Shown piece by piece: positions 1 through 8,368 of a stretch of 64,000 bases of DNA. Source of the DNA: a virus; the IMG/VR virus record IMGVR_UViG_3300032401_001514, positions 62,001 to 126,000 of that record. One strand, 5' to 3'. Each line of letters opens with the position of its first letter. Position 1 is the stretch's first letter. Position numbers and translations under genes: made by a program. The notes beneath the pieces were generated by a model. It saw nothing but the letters and a program-made list of their open reading frames with translations, had not been told where the DNA came from and did no database searches.

Positions 1-872
1 TCGCCTTGTAGAGAATCAACCTCTGCTGGACGAAGATATTTTGAATCAAACTCAATGTATTTATTTGGATCAAGATCTAATTTTGCGAACGCCAGATCAA
101 CAAAGTCTCTAACGGAATATTGAGTCCCGGTTGAAACAACATAATCATCTGATTTTTCGGCGGTTGCGATCAAATATACTGCATTAGCCGTATCTTTTGC
201 GTGACCCCAGTCTCGTCTTGCGTCTAAATTACCAAGGTAAAGTTTATGCTGTAGACCCAGCTTTATTCTGGTAGCAGCGCGAGTGATTTTTCTGGTAACA
301 AATGTTTCCCCTCTTTTTGGACTTTCGTAATTAAACATAATGATATTTGAAGCAAATAAATTATATGATTCTCTATAGTTAACAGTTGCATAATAACCTG
401 CAACCTTAGCGACTCCATATGGGCTTCTTGGTCTAAATTTTGTTTCTTCGTTTTGCGGAGGAAGAGTTGAGCCAAACATTTCTGATGACGAACATTGAAC
501 AAATCTTGTATTTGGGCTGTATTTACGAATAGCTTCAAGGCATCTGATTACACCAGTTCCTGTGATATCCATTGTGTATTCGGGTATATCGAATGAAACA
601 CGGACATGAGATTGCGCCCCAGCATTAATAAAGATATCTGGTTTTATACTTGAAACAAAATTAATAATAGATGTAGCGTCAGATAAATCACCATATACTA
701 ATTCTAATTTGTTATCTATATGAGGATCTATATAGAGATGATCTATTCGTTCTGTGTTTAAAGTAGAGCTGCGCCTTTTAAGACCATATATTTTATAGTT
801 TTTTTCTAGAAATAACTCGGCTAAATAAGAACCTAGTTGGCCATTTATACCTGTGATACAAACTGTTTTCAT
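1..872 (-). CDS. gmd: GDP-mannose 4,6-dehydratase (3' end beyond window)
   Basis: Converts GDP-D-mannose to GDP-4-keto-6-deoxy-D-mannose, the branch point for fucose, colitose, perosamine and rhamnose. I translated 290 codons from the ATG at 872-870. The frame is open to the window edge, so about 50-80 C-terminal residues of a usual 340-370 are missing. Visible features are the Rossmann motif GINGQLG (8-14), the GMD-typical NTERIDHLY stretch (39-47), the catalytic SSSE (128-131), YGVAK (152-156) and [16 protein letters not shown], which is diagnostic of GMD rather than other extended SDRs. The start overlaps the upstream stop by 4 bases (ATGA). It is the last gene of the glycan operon that can be seen. 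Family call is secure; the sugar finally made depends on the DegT and SDR enzymes upstream. Confidence 0.95.
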   Translation of the reverse strand, partial: MKTVCITGINGQLGSYLAELFLEKNYKIYGLKRRSSTLNTERIDHLYIDPHIDNKLELVYGDLSDATSIINFVSSIKPDIFINAGAQSHVRVSFDIPEYTMDITGTGVIRCLEAIRKYSPNTRFVQCSSSEMFGSTLPPQNEETKFRPRSPYGVAKVAGYYATVNYRESYNLFASNIIMFNYESPKRGETFVTRKITRAATRIKLGLQHKLYLGNLDARRDWGHAKDTANAVYLIATAEKSDDYVVSTGTQYSVRDFVDLAFAKLDLDPNKYIEFDSKYLRPAEVDSLQG

Positions 873-1123
873 GTTTTTCCGTACATTTTAGTTGAGCCTT
901 GTTTATATAGCTTTTGTAATTCACCTGTTTTTATAAGATGATTAATTTTCTCATCAATTTCTTGAATCAAATCATTTCTTTGTTGATTAGCTATATTTGT
1001 TATTTGGGTTGCTTTCGCCATCTCTTCATTAGATACGTCTTCTTTTCTTTTAATATCTTCTGCCATCCATATGCGTAAGTTCACCACGGTAAGCTTATCT
1101 ATTAAATTACCTATTGTTTCCAT
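869..1123 (-). CDS. small conserved protein of sugar clusters, function unknown
   Basis: An 84-residue soluble protein, predicted helical and rich in charged residues, starting [19 protein letters not shown]. The [13 protein letters not shown] segment resembles the start of DUF4254-type proteins found in capsule and phage sugar clusters; this is recalled by eye, not searched. It overlaps the SDR gene upstream by 13 bases and gmd downstream by 4 bases, so it is translated as part of the operon. No catalytic motif, signal peptide or membrane segment is seen. A role in nucleotide-sugar or acceptor handling is only suggested by the neighbours. Confidence 0.75.
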   Translation of the reverse strand: METIGNLIDKLTVVNLRIWMAEDIKRKEDVSNEEMAKATQITNIANQQRNDLIQEIDEKINHLIKTGELQKLYKQGSTKMYGKT

Positions 1124-1908
1124 ATGTTTCCATTTTCTTTTATATCACCAATGGTATCAGATAATAAATTATCATAAGAATATTTCCATTCTACATCAGC
1201 CATAATTAATTTTTGTTTATCTTGCGCTTTATTGCTTTTTTCATTTACAAAATAATTAAAATCTAATTCATTTAATTTATAAAGATCTTTAATAAAATCT
1301 CCAACATGAAATAATCTACCAGCACCAACAACGCAATCATTATTTTTTTCTATACTCTTTGTAACTAAAAATTTAGTATGTATCATGTCTCGATAAAAAT
1401 CTAAATTTCCTACATTTATTTTTGTTTTATTAATAATTGAATTAAAAATTTTACCAAACAAAAAACATTCATTTCTATATACAGAATTAAAATAAAAAGG
1501 ATGTATAAGAACAACCTTATAATATGTATCATCTATCAATCTTCGTTCTTTTATTTTATTTAAAAGCAATAATTTTGATATGGCATATTCATTATTTATG
1601 TTAAAATAAGGATTGGAATTTAAAGATATATGCCCAGATAATTTGTTCCAAAGTTCACAGCTAGTATAGCATACTATTTTATTTGAATTTTTTAATAATG
1701 CCTCAATAATATTTAGCGTATAAATATAATTAGGCGTAATATAATCTATATTTGTTTCATAAATTCTTTGTTCAGCAAAGGTAATATAAACTGATTCCCA
1801 TATGTTATTTTTTAAATAATCAAAATCAATATTTCTTGAGGATATTTTCGTGAATCCTTCATTTGGAAAATATTTTGAAAGCTGAGAATTACCTATTACC
1901 AAATGCAT
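1111..1908 (-). CDS. divergent NAD-dependent epimerase/dehydratase-like protein (extended SDR)
   Basis: A 265-residue protein with the outline of an extended short-chain dehydrogenase. It has a short N-terminal strand with a degraded nucleotide motif (GNSQLSKYF, 6-14, lacking the usual GxxGxxG), a TSC segment at 82-84 where the catalytic Ser/Thr would be, and YAISK at 108-112 giving the YxxxK pair. The retained catalytic pair argues for an active fold; the weak glycine motif leaves cofactor binding open. It overlaps the methyltransferase gene upstream by 20 bases and the 84-residue gene downstream by 13 bases. The substrate is probably a GDP- or UDP-sugar, inferred from context. It could also be a reductase acting on the 4-keto sugar made by gmd. 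Confidence 0.7.
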   Translation of the reverse strand: MHLVIGNSQLSKYFPNEGFTKISSRNIDFDYLKNNIWESVYITFAEQRIYETNIDYITPNYIYTLNIIEALLKNSNKIVCYTSCELWNKLSGHISLNSNPYFNINNEYAISKLLLLNKIKERRLIDDTYYKVVLIHPFYFNSVYRNECFLFGKIFNSIINKTKINVGNLDFYRDMIHTKFLVTKSIEKNNDCVVGAGRLFHVGDFIKDLYKLNELDFNYFVNEKSNKAQDKQKLIMADVEWKYSYDNLLSDTIGDIKENGNIWKQ

Positions 1909-3127
1909 ATGAGCTATCTATAACCTCGAATTTAGGACATGGAACAATAAATTTCCCACCATTAGCCAAGTACTCTTTTTCTCTATCGCAAAATTCGTTA
2001 ATGAAATGCCATGGAAGAACTAATAAATAATCAGGTTTTGCTTTGTGCATATCTTCTTCTGAGTAAATTATGATGTTAGTACCCAAAGTTTTTAAACCAA
2101 ATTTATAAGGATTTCTTTCAGCTATACCATCTATTAAAGTATTATCTAATCCAAAATATTGTAATAATGTATTTCCTTTGGTAGATGCTCCATAAGCCCA
2201 TATTGTTTTTCCATTGCTTCTTTCTTGTTTTATAAAAGAAACAGTTTGTTCTTTTAATTGATTGATCTTATTATAAAAATCTAACCAAGTGTTTACCTCA
2301 TCTAATTTCAATGTTTTTTCATATTCTAATAATGATTTGATTCTAAAATTAGAAACGTCTCTATGAGATTGTGTGGCAAATTTTTTTAAATTAGCCACAT
2401 CTTTCATTATATAAATTCTAAAAGAACCGCCATTAATATCATTCAATTGACAATCAACGATTTTAAAATTATTTTTTTCTAATATAGATTTTAAATTGAA
2501 TAATGAGTAATAAAAAATATGTTCATGGCATATATTATCGAAAGCTAATTGTTCTAACATTAGCGGCGTATAACTCAATTGCATCACCCATAAACCATTA
2601 TCATCTAATATTTCATTGATATCTTTTATAAACTGTTCTGGATATTCAAGATCGTAAAACATTGCTATTGAAGTAATAATTTTAGCTTTTAAATTTCCAT
2701 ATTTGGTTAATTTAAATGTGGTGGCTTTAAAAAAATCTTGAATAATCAAATTCGCATGTTTTTCGGATTCAACCTTGTAAGTGTCGTCAGCTGGATCGAT
2801 GCCTATTCTAATCAAATTGGTAGGCACAAAACTAAGCAGCGTGCCATCGTTTGCAGCTATGTCTATCCATAAATCATCTTGTTGTAATTTATATACAGAA
2901 GTTATTGAATTAACAATTTGATTCAATTCATTTTTCATTGTTGTATTAATACCACTGCGGTACCAATATTTACCATACATTGAATCAAACGGAGCAATTT
3001 TATTTAATCGAATATTTCCATCATCAGTTAAGAATAAATTCATTTCTATTTTATCGCTTCGGGGTACATCTTCGTCCTTGATAAAATCAGAAACGTATAG
3101 TTCTCCCAAAGTAAATAGCTCTTTCAT
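1889..3127 (-). CDS. sugar C-methyltransferase-like SAM-dependent methyltransferase
   Basis: A 412-residue protein matching the layout of deoxysugar C-methyltransferases (TylC3/NovU type). A SAM-binding core starts around IDIAANDGT (88-96) with GIDPA (109-113). The family-typical HEH followed by FYYS lies at 201-208. The C-terminal domain contains WAYGASTKGNTLL (310-322), typical of the Methyltransf_14 region. The usual N-terminal zinc domain with paired cysteines is missing: the protein begins at the LGELYVSDFI segment that normally follows it. Such enzymes add a methyl group to a carbon next to a keto group of a nucleotide-linked sugar, which fits a 4-keto sugar from gmd. Family call good; substrate inferred. 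Confidence 0.82.
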   Translation of the reverse strand: MKELFTLGELYVSDFIKDEDVPRSDKIEMNLFLTDDGNIRLNKIAPFDSMYGKYWYRSGINTTMKNELNQIVNSITSVYKLQQDDLWIDIAANDGTLLSFVPTNLIRIGIDPADDTYKVESEKHANLIIQDFFKATTFKLTKYGNLKAKIITSIAMFYDLEYPEQFIKDINEILDDNGLWVMQLSYTPLMLEQLAFDNICHEHIFYYSLFNLKSILEKNNFKIVDCQLNDINGGSFRIYIMKDVANLKKFATQSHRDVSNFRIKSLLEYEKTLKLDEVNTWLDFYNKINQLKEQTVSFIKQERSNGKTIWAYGASTKGNTLLQYFGLDNTLIDGIAERNPYKFGLKTLGTNIIIYSEEDMHKAKPDYLLVLPWHFINEFCDREKEYLANGGKFIVPCPKFEVIDSSYAFGNR

Positions 3128-3140
3128 TATTAACCTAAGC

Positions 3141-4037
3141 TTAGAATTTGTCTAATGTTTCTTGGACAGCGCGCTCAAATCCACGATTCATTTGTTCTAA
3201 TGACATATTATCACAAACGAAGCTATTAACGGAACCATTAGCAATAACCGAACTTACTATGGTTTGGCCACAAAGCTCAACTCTTGGCACTGGTTTATTG
3301 TTCCAACAGCTAACGGCCACGGTAATGCCACTAGACACTCCAATAAACAAATCACAATAATTATGAATTAAAGCTGTTTGTCTTACTGTAAAATCAGAAC
3401 AAGAAACAACGCCTGAATCATCAATATATTTTACATAATCTATTTTGCTAGCAAAAATAAAATTACATTTTCCAAATTTATTTCGACATAATTGCATTAT
3501 ATTTTTGGTTACATCTTCGCTTAATTGAAAATTACCAGCTGATCTTAGTTGCGATTCGAACATAACAGTTTTTGTATGCGGTAAACTGGAACAAAAATCT
3601 TTTGCTTTATTTCGTTCTTCATCAGAAAATCCTAAGTATGGATGCCACTCCCAAGATGGATCTGCACCGTAAACCATTCTTGGTATGTTTGAATAATTTA
3701 CATTATCGAATATTTTATTAGGCAGCATGGCCCAAGGAGCTGGAAAATATCCATTATGCAAATCTTTCATAGACTCAAAAGCGTCCCTTTTGTCTAAACA
3801 AAGCTGTCCATTTGCATTCATTATTTCTCTAAAATCTACACGCGGCCAATCTCTTACCTCAGTAATAGCATCATTAAATTTCAACATATCTAAGTAAGTG
3901 TGTTTATCAGCAGAATGATTACAATACCATATAATCTCTTTACCAGGCCATAATATATCTTTATATTTCAAAACACAAGTACACAACCCAATATCTCCAT
4001 GTTGTCCATGAACGAAAATTCCAATTTTATCTGCCAT
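3141..4037 (-). CDS. GT9/heptosyltransferase-like GT-B protein (putative glycosyltransferase)
   Basis: A 298-residue protein. Its N-terminus (IGIFVHGQHGDIGLCTCVLKY, about 5-25) resembles the GDxL-type opening of ADP-heptose transferases. The C-terminal half has alternating strands and helices with a GVSSGIT turn, like the donor-binding loop of GT9 enzymes. No DxD motif is needed in this fold. It lies between the methyltransferase and another putative glycosyltransferase, 9 bases from its upstream neighbour, in one operon. Acceptor and donor cannot be read from the sequence. The family call is by fold pattern only and a search could move it. Confidence 0.55.
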   Translation of the reverse strand: MADKIGIFVHGQHGDIGLCTCVLKYKDILWPGKEIIWYCNHSADKHTYLDMLKFNDAITEVRDWPRVDFREIMNANGQLCLDKRDAFESMKDLHNGYFPAPWAMLPNKIFDNVNYSNIPRMVYGADPSWEWHPYLGFSDEERNKAKDFCSSLPHTKTVMFESQLRSAGNFQLSEDVTKNIMQLCRNKFGKCNFIFASKIDYVKYIDDSGVVSCSDFTVRQTALIHNYCDLFIGVSSGITVAVSCWNNKPVPRVELCGQTIVSSVIANGSVNSFVCDNMSLEQMNRGFERAVQETLDKF

Positions 4038-4046
4038 ATACTCTCC

Positions 4047-4847
4047 TTAAAATCCAGGGCAATCTAAAATAACATTTTTTTCTTGTGCATATTTTTTCAC
4101 AACTTCTAAAGCGCGCGGCGGAATATGCTCAGTAATTCCACCAATTAAAACATCATGATGCTTCTTACAATGAGCGCAGAAAAATGTATTCAATTTATTT
4201 GCTTCACGAAATGATAGGCCGGGCACTGGTTCATCATTTTCCACGTATGATGGAATAGGAACTCCGCCATCATTAAAATAACCATTAACTATTTGTCCTT
4301 GGTTATTATATTGAGGGTGACCATAATGAACAATTAAATCATGTGTAATATTTGGGTAAATTTCGTTGGCTAAAAACCCTTGATCATAAGTGTTATCTTT
4401 GCTAAATTTTTCTACCATTTCATTCATTTTTGAAAGAATATAATTTCTAACACCCCACATGCCACCCATTATTTTTTGACTATGATAACAATGGTCTCTT
4501 ATAATATGAAAATTCTTTTTGCCATCAAGCCATTGGTCTACACAAACTTTCTCTCTTGATGATACCCAAGAATCAGCGTCTCTAGATATCATAACGACAC
4601 CATACTCAGAGGCGGGCAAGAATCTCCATAACATAGCTTCGCTGCCACGATGAGTTGGCATAACTACAATTTCTACATGTTCGAATGTTCTAAGAAGTTT
4701 TTCTATACACGACGGAATAGTGTCATCAATATAAAATCTAGCAATCCAATCAGGATAAATATAAGGGATTAATAAACAATTTATAATTGCGTTAATTGTG
4801 TCTTTTGGTCTATTATTGTAAAGTGAGTAACTTATTATTTTTTTCAT
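4047..4847 (-). CDS. GT-A type glycosyltransferase-like protein
   Basis: A 266-residue protein with a conserved block that I associate with phage and bacterial glycan clusters: MLWRFLPASEYGVVMISRDADS (about 72-93), where RDADS supplies a DxD-like metal site, followed by a REK..VDQWL segment, IIRDHCYHS and a GGMWG turn. This arrangement suggests a GT-A nucleotide-sugar transferase. A CxxC with two adjacent histidines near the C-terminus (FCAHCKKHH) may bind zinc. It is followed after 10 bases by the GT9-like gene and preceded by an FkbM-type methyltransferase gene. Donor and acceptor are unknown. Confidence 0.62.
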   Translation of the reverse strand: MKKIISYSLYNNRPKDTINAIINCLLIPYIYPDWIARFYIDDTIPSCIEKLLRTFEHVEIVVMPTHRGSEAMLWRFLPASEYGVVMISRDADSWVSSREKVCVDQWLDGKKNFHIIRDHCYHSQKIMGGMWGVRNYILSKMNEMVEKFSKDNTYDQGFLANEIYPNITHDLIVHYGHPQYNNQGQIVNGYFNDGGVPIPSYVENDEPVPGLSFREANKLNTFFCAHCKKHHDVLIGGITEHIPPRALEVVKKYAQEKNVILDCPGF

Positions 4848-4857
4848 TAATAACCTC

Positions 4858-5487
4858 TTATAATACGTATGTATCTGCCATTTTCTTTAATGTATCTACT
4901 ATGTTATCTGGATATAATTTATCTCCACACAGTCTGTGTAATTTGTCCATATTAAAAACAGAGGCATCAACCCACCAATCTTCAAACGGAAGATTTGGTC
5001 CCATACCACAACCTAGTGGCACAAGCACATCTGAACATAATAATGAGTAACTATGCCCGCTTAAAATAGCTCTTTCTTCATCTTTAAGTTTATTTCCAAA
5101 TCTATAAGCGTCATGTTCTATAGTAATAACGCTAAATCTATAGTCATTCAATGGTAATATTTTTAATACTTCTGCGCTATTTTCGTCTATATCTATAGAT
5201 AAATAATCTATTCTTGATGGATATTTTTCTTTATTTAATATGGTTTTATAATCAATTTTTGTAGCATCATCATTTATAAAATGACAAGTTCTACTTTTAT
5301 AACCCTCGTTATGATCTAAACTTTTTTCTACACAAATCCCATGCCATTTTAACTCATCTTCAAAATAATATGAATTACTTGTAGAAATTGCACTAAAACT
5401 TCCAATGTCTAAATAATAACCATTACGTTTAAAATTTAATACATTAGATACAAACTCATCTTGCCACGCCTGTGAATGATATACCAT
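4858..5487 (-). CDS. FkbM-family SAM-dependent methyltransferase
   Basis: A 209-residue protein. SQAWQDEFV near the N-terminus followed by NGYYLDIGSFSA (22-33) and SNSYYFEDELKWHGICVEK matches the FkbM family layout, where DIGS is the SAM-binding motif I and CVEK ends motif II. LSIDIDENSAEVL corresponds to the family's conserved LKIDVEGxE region, here with an unusual DEN. FkbM enzymes O-methylate sugars and other hydroxyls and are frequent in glycan clusters, where they can cap or decorate a chain. It has an independent start 30 bases after the upstream gene. Confidence 0.8.
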   Translation of the reverse strand: MVYHSQAWQDEFVSNVLNFKRNGYYLDIGSFSAISTSNSYYFEDELKWHGICVEKSLDHNEGYKSRTCHFINDDATKIDYKTILNKEKYPSRIDYLSIDIDENSAEVLKILPLNDYRFSVITIEHDAYRFGNKLKDEERAILSGHSYSLLCSDVLVPLGCGMGPNLPFEDWWVDASVFNMDKLHRLCGDKLYPDNIVDTLKKMADTYVL

Positions 5488-5517
5488 TTATTTTCCTTTG
5501 TTGTTTATACTAGTTAA

Positions 5518-6294
5518 TTAATAAAAATATTTCAAAAACAAATCCATTCTTTTTTTGTGTCCATCAGCAAATACTGGATTGGCAGCATTCCATTGCGAGC
5601 CTGCCATATAATGATAAAACCCTTCGGCTATCCAGCCAGCACTTAAACCATGTGTTCTGCAAATGTCTAAGTCAGCTTTAAAATACTCAGCGAAAGGCCC
5701 TTTGCCTTCTAATGTAGCAAGAAAATAAGAAGTTTGATGATTAGCCATAAATTTAACTGAATTAGGATTTTTTTCGATAAATGTTTTAGTTTTTCCTCCG
5801 GTGTCCAATCCCGTATCTAAACCAAAATCTAATTCACGAACATTGTTTAAAAGTTTCATATTAACAATTGTAAAAGCTGGATAAAAATAATTAACGCCCT
5901 TGCCATTTAAAATCCTAAACTCGGTAGTACTTGCGGCAATGTTGCCAGCTATGATATCCGATATTGATACATCACATATAGGAAACACATCCGAGTGAAC
6001 AAGAACTATAATCTCACAATTATTATTTACAGCATAATTATGTACGGCCCAATTTAATGCTGATGCATAACACTCAGAGGGATTTTGAACAGTATGGATA
6101 TTTTGAGGTATTCTTACGCAGTTAATATTATTATAAGAAGCTATTTCATTAATGTTCTTTTCCATTTTAGAATCAAATGCATCGTTTAATAATACAAAAT
6201 CAAAATCTTCTTTCATATATTTTTTGAACTGTCTATGCATGATATCAAGAGGAAATTTATCATTTACAGCGAAAGAAAGAATAGATATTTTCAT
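5518..6294 (-). CDS. putative GT-A glycosyltransferase
   Basis: A 258-residue protein that opens with a hydrophobic strand (MKISILSFAV) and has IIVLVHSDVFPI (about 94-105), which sits where a GT2-like enzyme carries its DxD motif; only one of the two acidic residues is present. The C-terminal part contains HGLSAGWIAEGFYHYMAGS, reminiscent of acceptor-side segments in GT-A enzymes. The gene overlaps the reductase gene upstream by 4 bases. No signal or membrane segment. Assignment rests on fold pattern and on its position between nucleotide-sugar genes. Confidence 0.55.
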   Translation of the reverse strand: MKISILSFAVNDKFPLDIMHRQFKKYMKEDFDFVLLNDAFDSKMEKNINEIASYNNINCVRIPQNIHTVQNPSECYASALNWAVHNYAVNNNCEIIVLVHSDVFPICDVSISDIIAGNIAASTTEFRILNGKGVNYFYPAFTIVNMKLLNNVRELDFGLDTGLDTGGKTKTFIEKNPNSVKFMANHQTSYFLATLEGKGPFAEYFKADLDICRTHGLSAGWIAEGFYHYMAGSQWNAANPVFADGHKKRMDLFLKYFY

Positions 6295-7187
6295 AAATGC
6301 TCCATGTGATTAATAGTATCTATTAAACCAGATTCTATTTTTGTAAAAGAAAGGGTTGGCATTATGCCTTTCAAATAATAATTGCTTACGGTTTTTTTAA
6401 AGTTTCCATCTTGTTTGCTTGTGTCAAATTTAATTTCATTTTTAAATTGTGTTATTTTGCCAATGCATCTTGCTAAATCAGAGATGGTAATTTCCTCATC
6501 ACTACAACATATGATTGGTTTATCACCAGAATAATTCATAACTAAATGTTTAATTATTTTAGCTAAATCCATAGAATAAATAAATTGTCTCAAAGGCTTT
6601 CCTGTGCCATTAATTACGACATCTGTATTTGTTTTATTAGCTTCTTTGAATTTAGAAACCAAACTCGGTATCAATCTGCCAGATTTTATATTATCGTTCG
6701 CCCCATAAATATTACAAGGTATAATGCCAAAATATTTTCTATTATATTGCGCATTGTAATTTTGGCATTGTAACGCAAGCATTCTTTTTGAATAAGCATA
6801 TCCAGCAAAAGCTCCGGTTAAATTGCTTTCAAAAATCATAGATTCGTCCATTGGAAATTTTGAAGGCATCTCTGGAAACATATTTACCGACAAACAAAAC
6901 ATTCCATTTTGTATTCCGGCTAAATTTGAGGCCTCTAATACGTTTTCATTTATTCTAACATTATTCGAAAACGAAGACACTTTGTCAATATTATAAAAAC
7001 CAGGAACATATGAAGCCAAATGAATAATATAATCTGGACCTATAGTCCTCACCAAATCAATCGTTCGTTCTCTATTAGTTAGATCGCAGTCCTTTCTTTC
7101 AATAAAAACCCAATTATCTTCTTCTGAACACAAAGACTTTAAAGAACTGCCTACGCATCCGTTGCTGCCTGTAACAAGAATTTTCAT
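6291..7187 (-). CDS. GDP-L-fucose synthase / ColC-like SDR reductase
   Basis: A 298-residue extended SDR whose overall line-up follows GDP-fucose synthase: GSNGCVGSS (7-15), S100, YAYSK (130-134, the YxxxK pair), IPCNIYGANDN (156-166), then LIPSLVSKFKEA and GTGKPLRQFIYSMDLAK, all typical of that family. It would act on the 4-keto sugar made by gmd, or on the 3-deoxy product of the adjacent ColD-like enzyme. By eye the two acid/base residues that epimerise C3 and C5 in the E. coli enzyme (Cys109, His179) align with Asn102 and Arg171 here, so epimerisation may be changed or lost. It overlaps the dehydratase upstream by 4 bases. Possible products are GDP-fucose, GDP-colitose or an unepimerised 4-reduced sugar. 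Confidence 0.8.
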   Translation of the reverse strand: MKILVTGSNGCVGSSLKSLCSEEDNWVFIERKDCDLTNRERTIDLVRTIGPDYIIHLASYVPGFYNIDKVSSFSNNVRINENVLEASNLAGIQNGMFCLSVNMFPEMPSKFPMDESMIFESNLTGAFAGYAYSKRMLALQCQNYNAQYNRKYFGIIPCNIYGANDNIKSGRLIPSLVSKFKEANKTNTDVVINGTGKPLRQFIYSMDLAKIIKHLVMNYSGDKPIICCSDEEITISDLARCIGKITQFKNEIKFDTSKQDGNFKKTVSNYYLKGIMPTLSFTKIESGLIDTINHMEHL

Positions 7188-8368
7188 GGTTTATAACTCA
7201 ATAGTATATCGATTAATTCTTCAACTAAAAAGTCTGGCATCAAGTTACTTGATAGTCCAATAAACAAACCGTGAAAATGACATTGCTCAGCTCCTGGAAA
7301 ATTTAACGGATTTAAACTTGGATAAAGATCCTTAATAACTGGCTGTCTTATAATATTACCAGTAATAATTGGTCTATTTTCAACTCCGTTATTTGTTAGA
7401 TAAGATAAATAATTTGGTAAAGATACGCTTTTATCTAAAAACAAAACAATGCCAAACCATATAGCATCGGTGTCCTCGCTTGATTCAGCAAAAGAAAGAA
7501 AAGTATTTCTTGGGTCAGTCTCTATTCTATATTTAATATAATTGTAATTTATCTTTCTATTATTGTTTTTTTCTTGAAGTTTGTTTAGCTGACTAATGCC
7601 CATTGAGGCTTGTATTTCCATCGGTCTTACATTATATCCTAAATTAACAAATGTAAATCTAGGATCTAAATCAGGGTATTGTTTTTGTATCTCTTCTTTA
7701 TTTGTTAGGTTTCTTGACCACCCATGAGCACGAAGGCACTTCATTAACTCATAACTCTCATCATTATTACATACCACCATGCCTCCCTCCATAGTAGTTA
7801 AATGATGAGAATAATAAAATGAATACGTTCCAATATCTCCAAATGTTCCGAGATATTTAGTTTTGTACTTTGAGCCTAGAGATTCACAAGTATCTTCTAT
7901 TAAAAGTAAATTATAGCGATTAACAATATTCATTAACTTTTCCATGTTAGTAGAGTTTCCTAGAACATGAACAAGCATAATAGCTTTTGTTTTATTCGTA
8001 ATTTTATTTTCAAGATCTTCTAAATTTATATTCAATGTTTTTGAATCTACATCTACAAATATAGGTGTGAGATTTGATTGAATAATTGGGAATACACTAG
8101 TAGACCAGCATAAAGCCGGAACCAAAACTTCATCGCCAGGCATTAATCTATTAGCACATTTGTAATTAGAAAGAGTAGATAGTGCTATTAAATTAGCTGA
8201 TGATCCAGAATTTACCATCAGCGCATGTTTTGCTCCAATATATTCTGCAAATATTTTTTCGAATTCATTTACTTGCTCACCCATAGTAAAATTTTCAGTA
8301 AGCAAAGTCTTAACCATCTCTATAATATCATTAGAGTCATGAACATTTTGGCCTAATGGAAATTTCAT
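7184..8368 (-). CDS. ColD-like GDP-4-keto-6-deoxy-D-mannose 3-dehydratase (DegT/DnrJ fold)
   Basis: A 394-residue PLP-fold enzyme of the DegT/DnrJ/EryC1/StrS family. NSGSSANL (53-60) binds phosphate, and the LLIEDTCESLG segment carries the Asp that holds the PLP ring. The position where aminotransferases have the Schiff-base lysine reads SFYYSHHLTTMEGG: His188 replaces Lys. This is the hallmark of 3-dehydratases such as E. coli ColD, which also uses His188, and of the CDP-sugar enzyme E1. Length fits ColD (about 390) rather than E1 (about 430). Together with gmd it predicts GDP-4-keto-3,6-dideoxymannose, the colitose precursor. Overlaps both neighbours by 4 bases. An ordinary sugar aminotransferase is unlikely without the lysine. 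Confidence 0.85.
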   Translation of the reverse strand: MKFPLGQNVHDSNDIIEMVKTLLTENFTMGEQVNEFEKIFAEYIGAKHALMVNSGSSANLIALSTLSNYKCANRLMPGDEVLVPALCWSTSVFPIIQSNLTPIFVDVDSKTLNINLEDLENKITNKTKAIMLVHVLGNSTNMEKLMNIVNRYNLLLIEDTCESLGSKYKTKYLGTFGDIGTYSFYYSHHLTTMEGGMVVCNNDESYELMKCLRAHGWSRNLTNKEEIQKQYPDLDPRFTFVNLGYNVRPMEIQASMGISQLNKLQEKNNNRKINYNYIKYRIETDPRNTFLSFAESSEDTDAIWFGIVLFLDKSVSLPNYLSYLTNNGVENRPIITGNIIRQPVIKDLYPSLNPLNFPGAEQCHFHGLFIGLSSNLMPDFLVEELIDILLSYKP

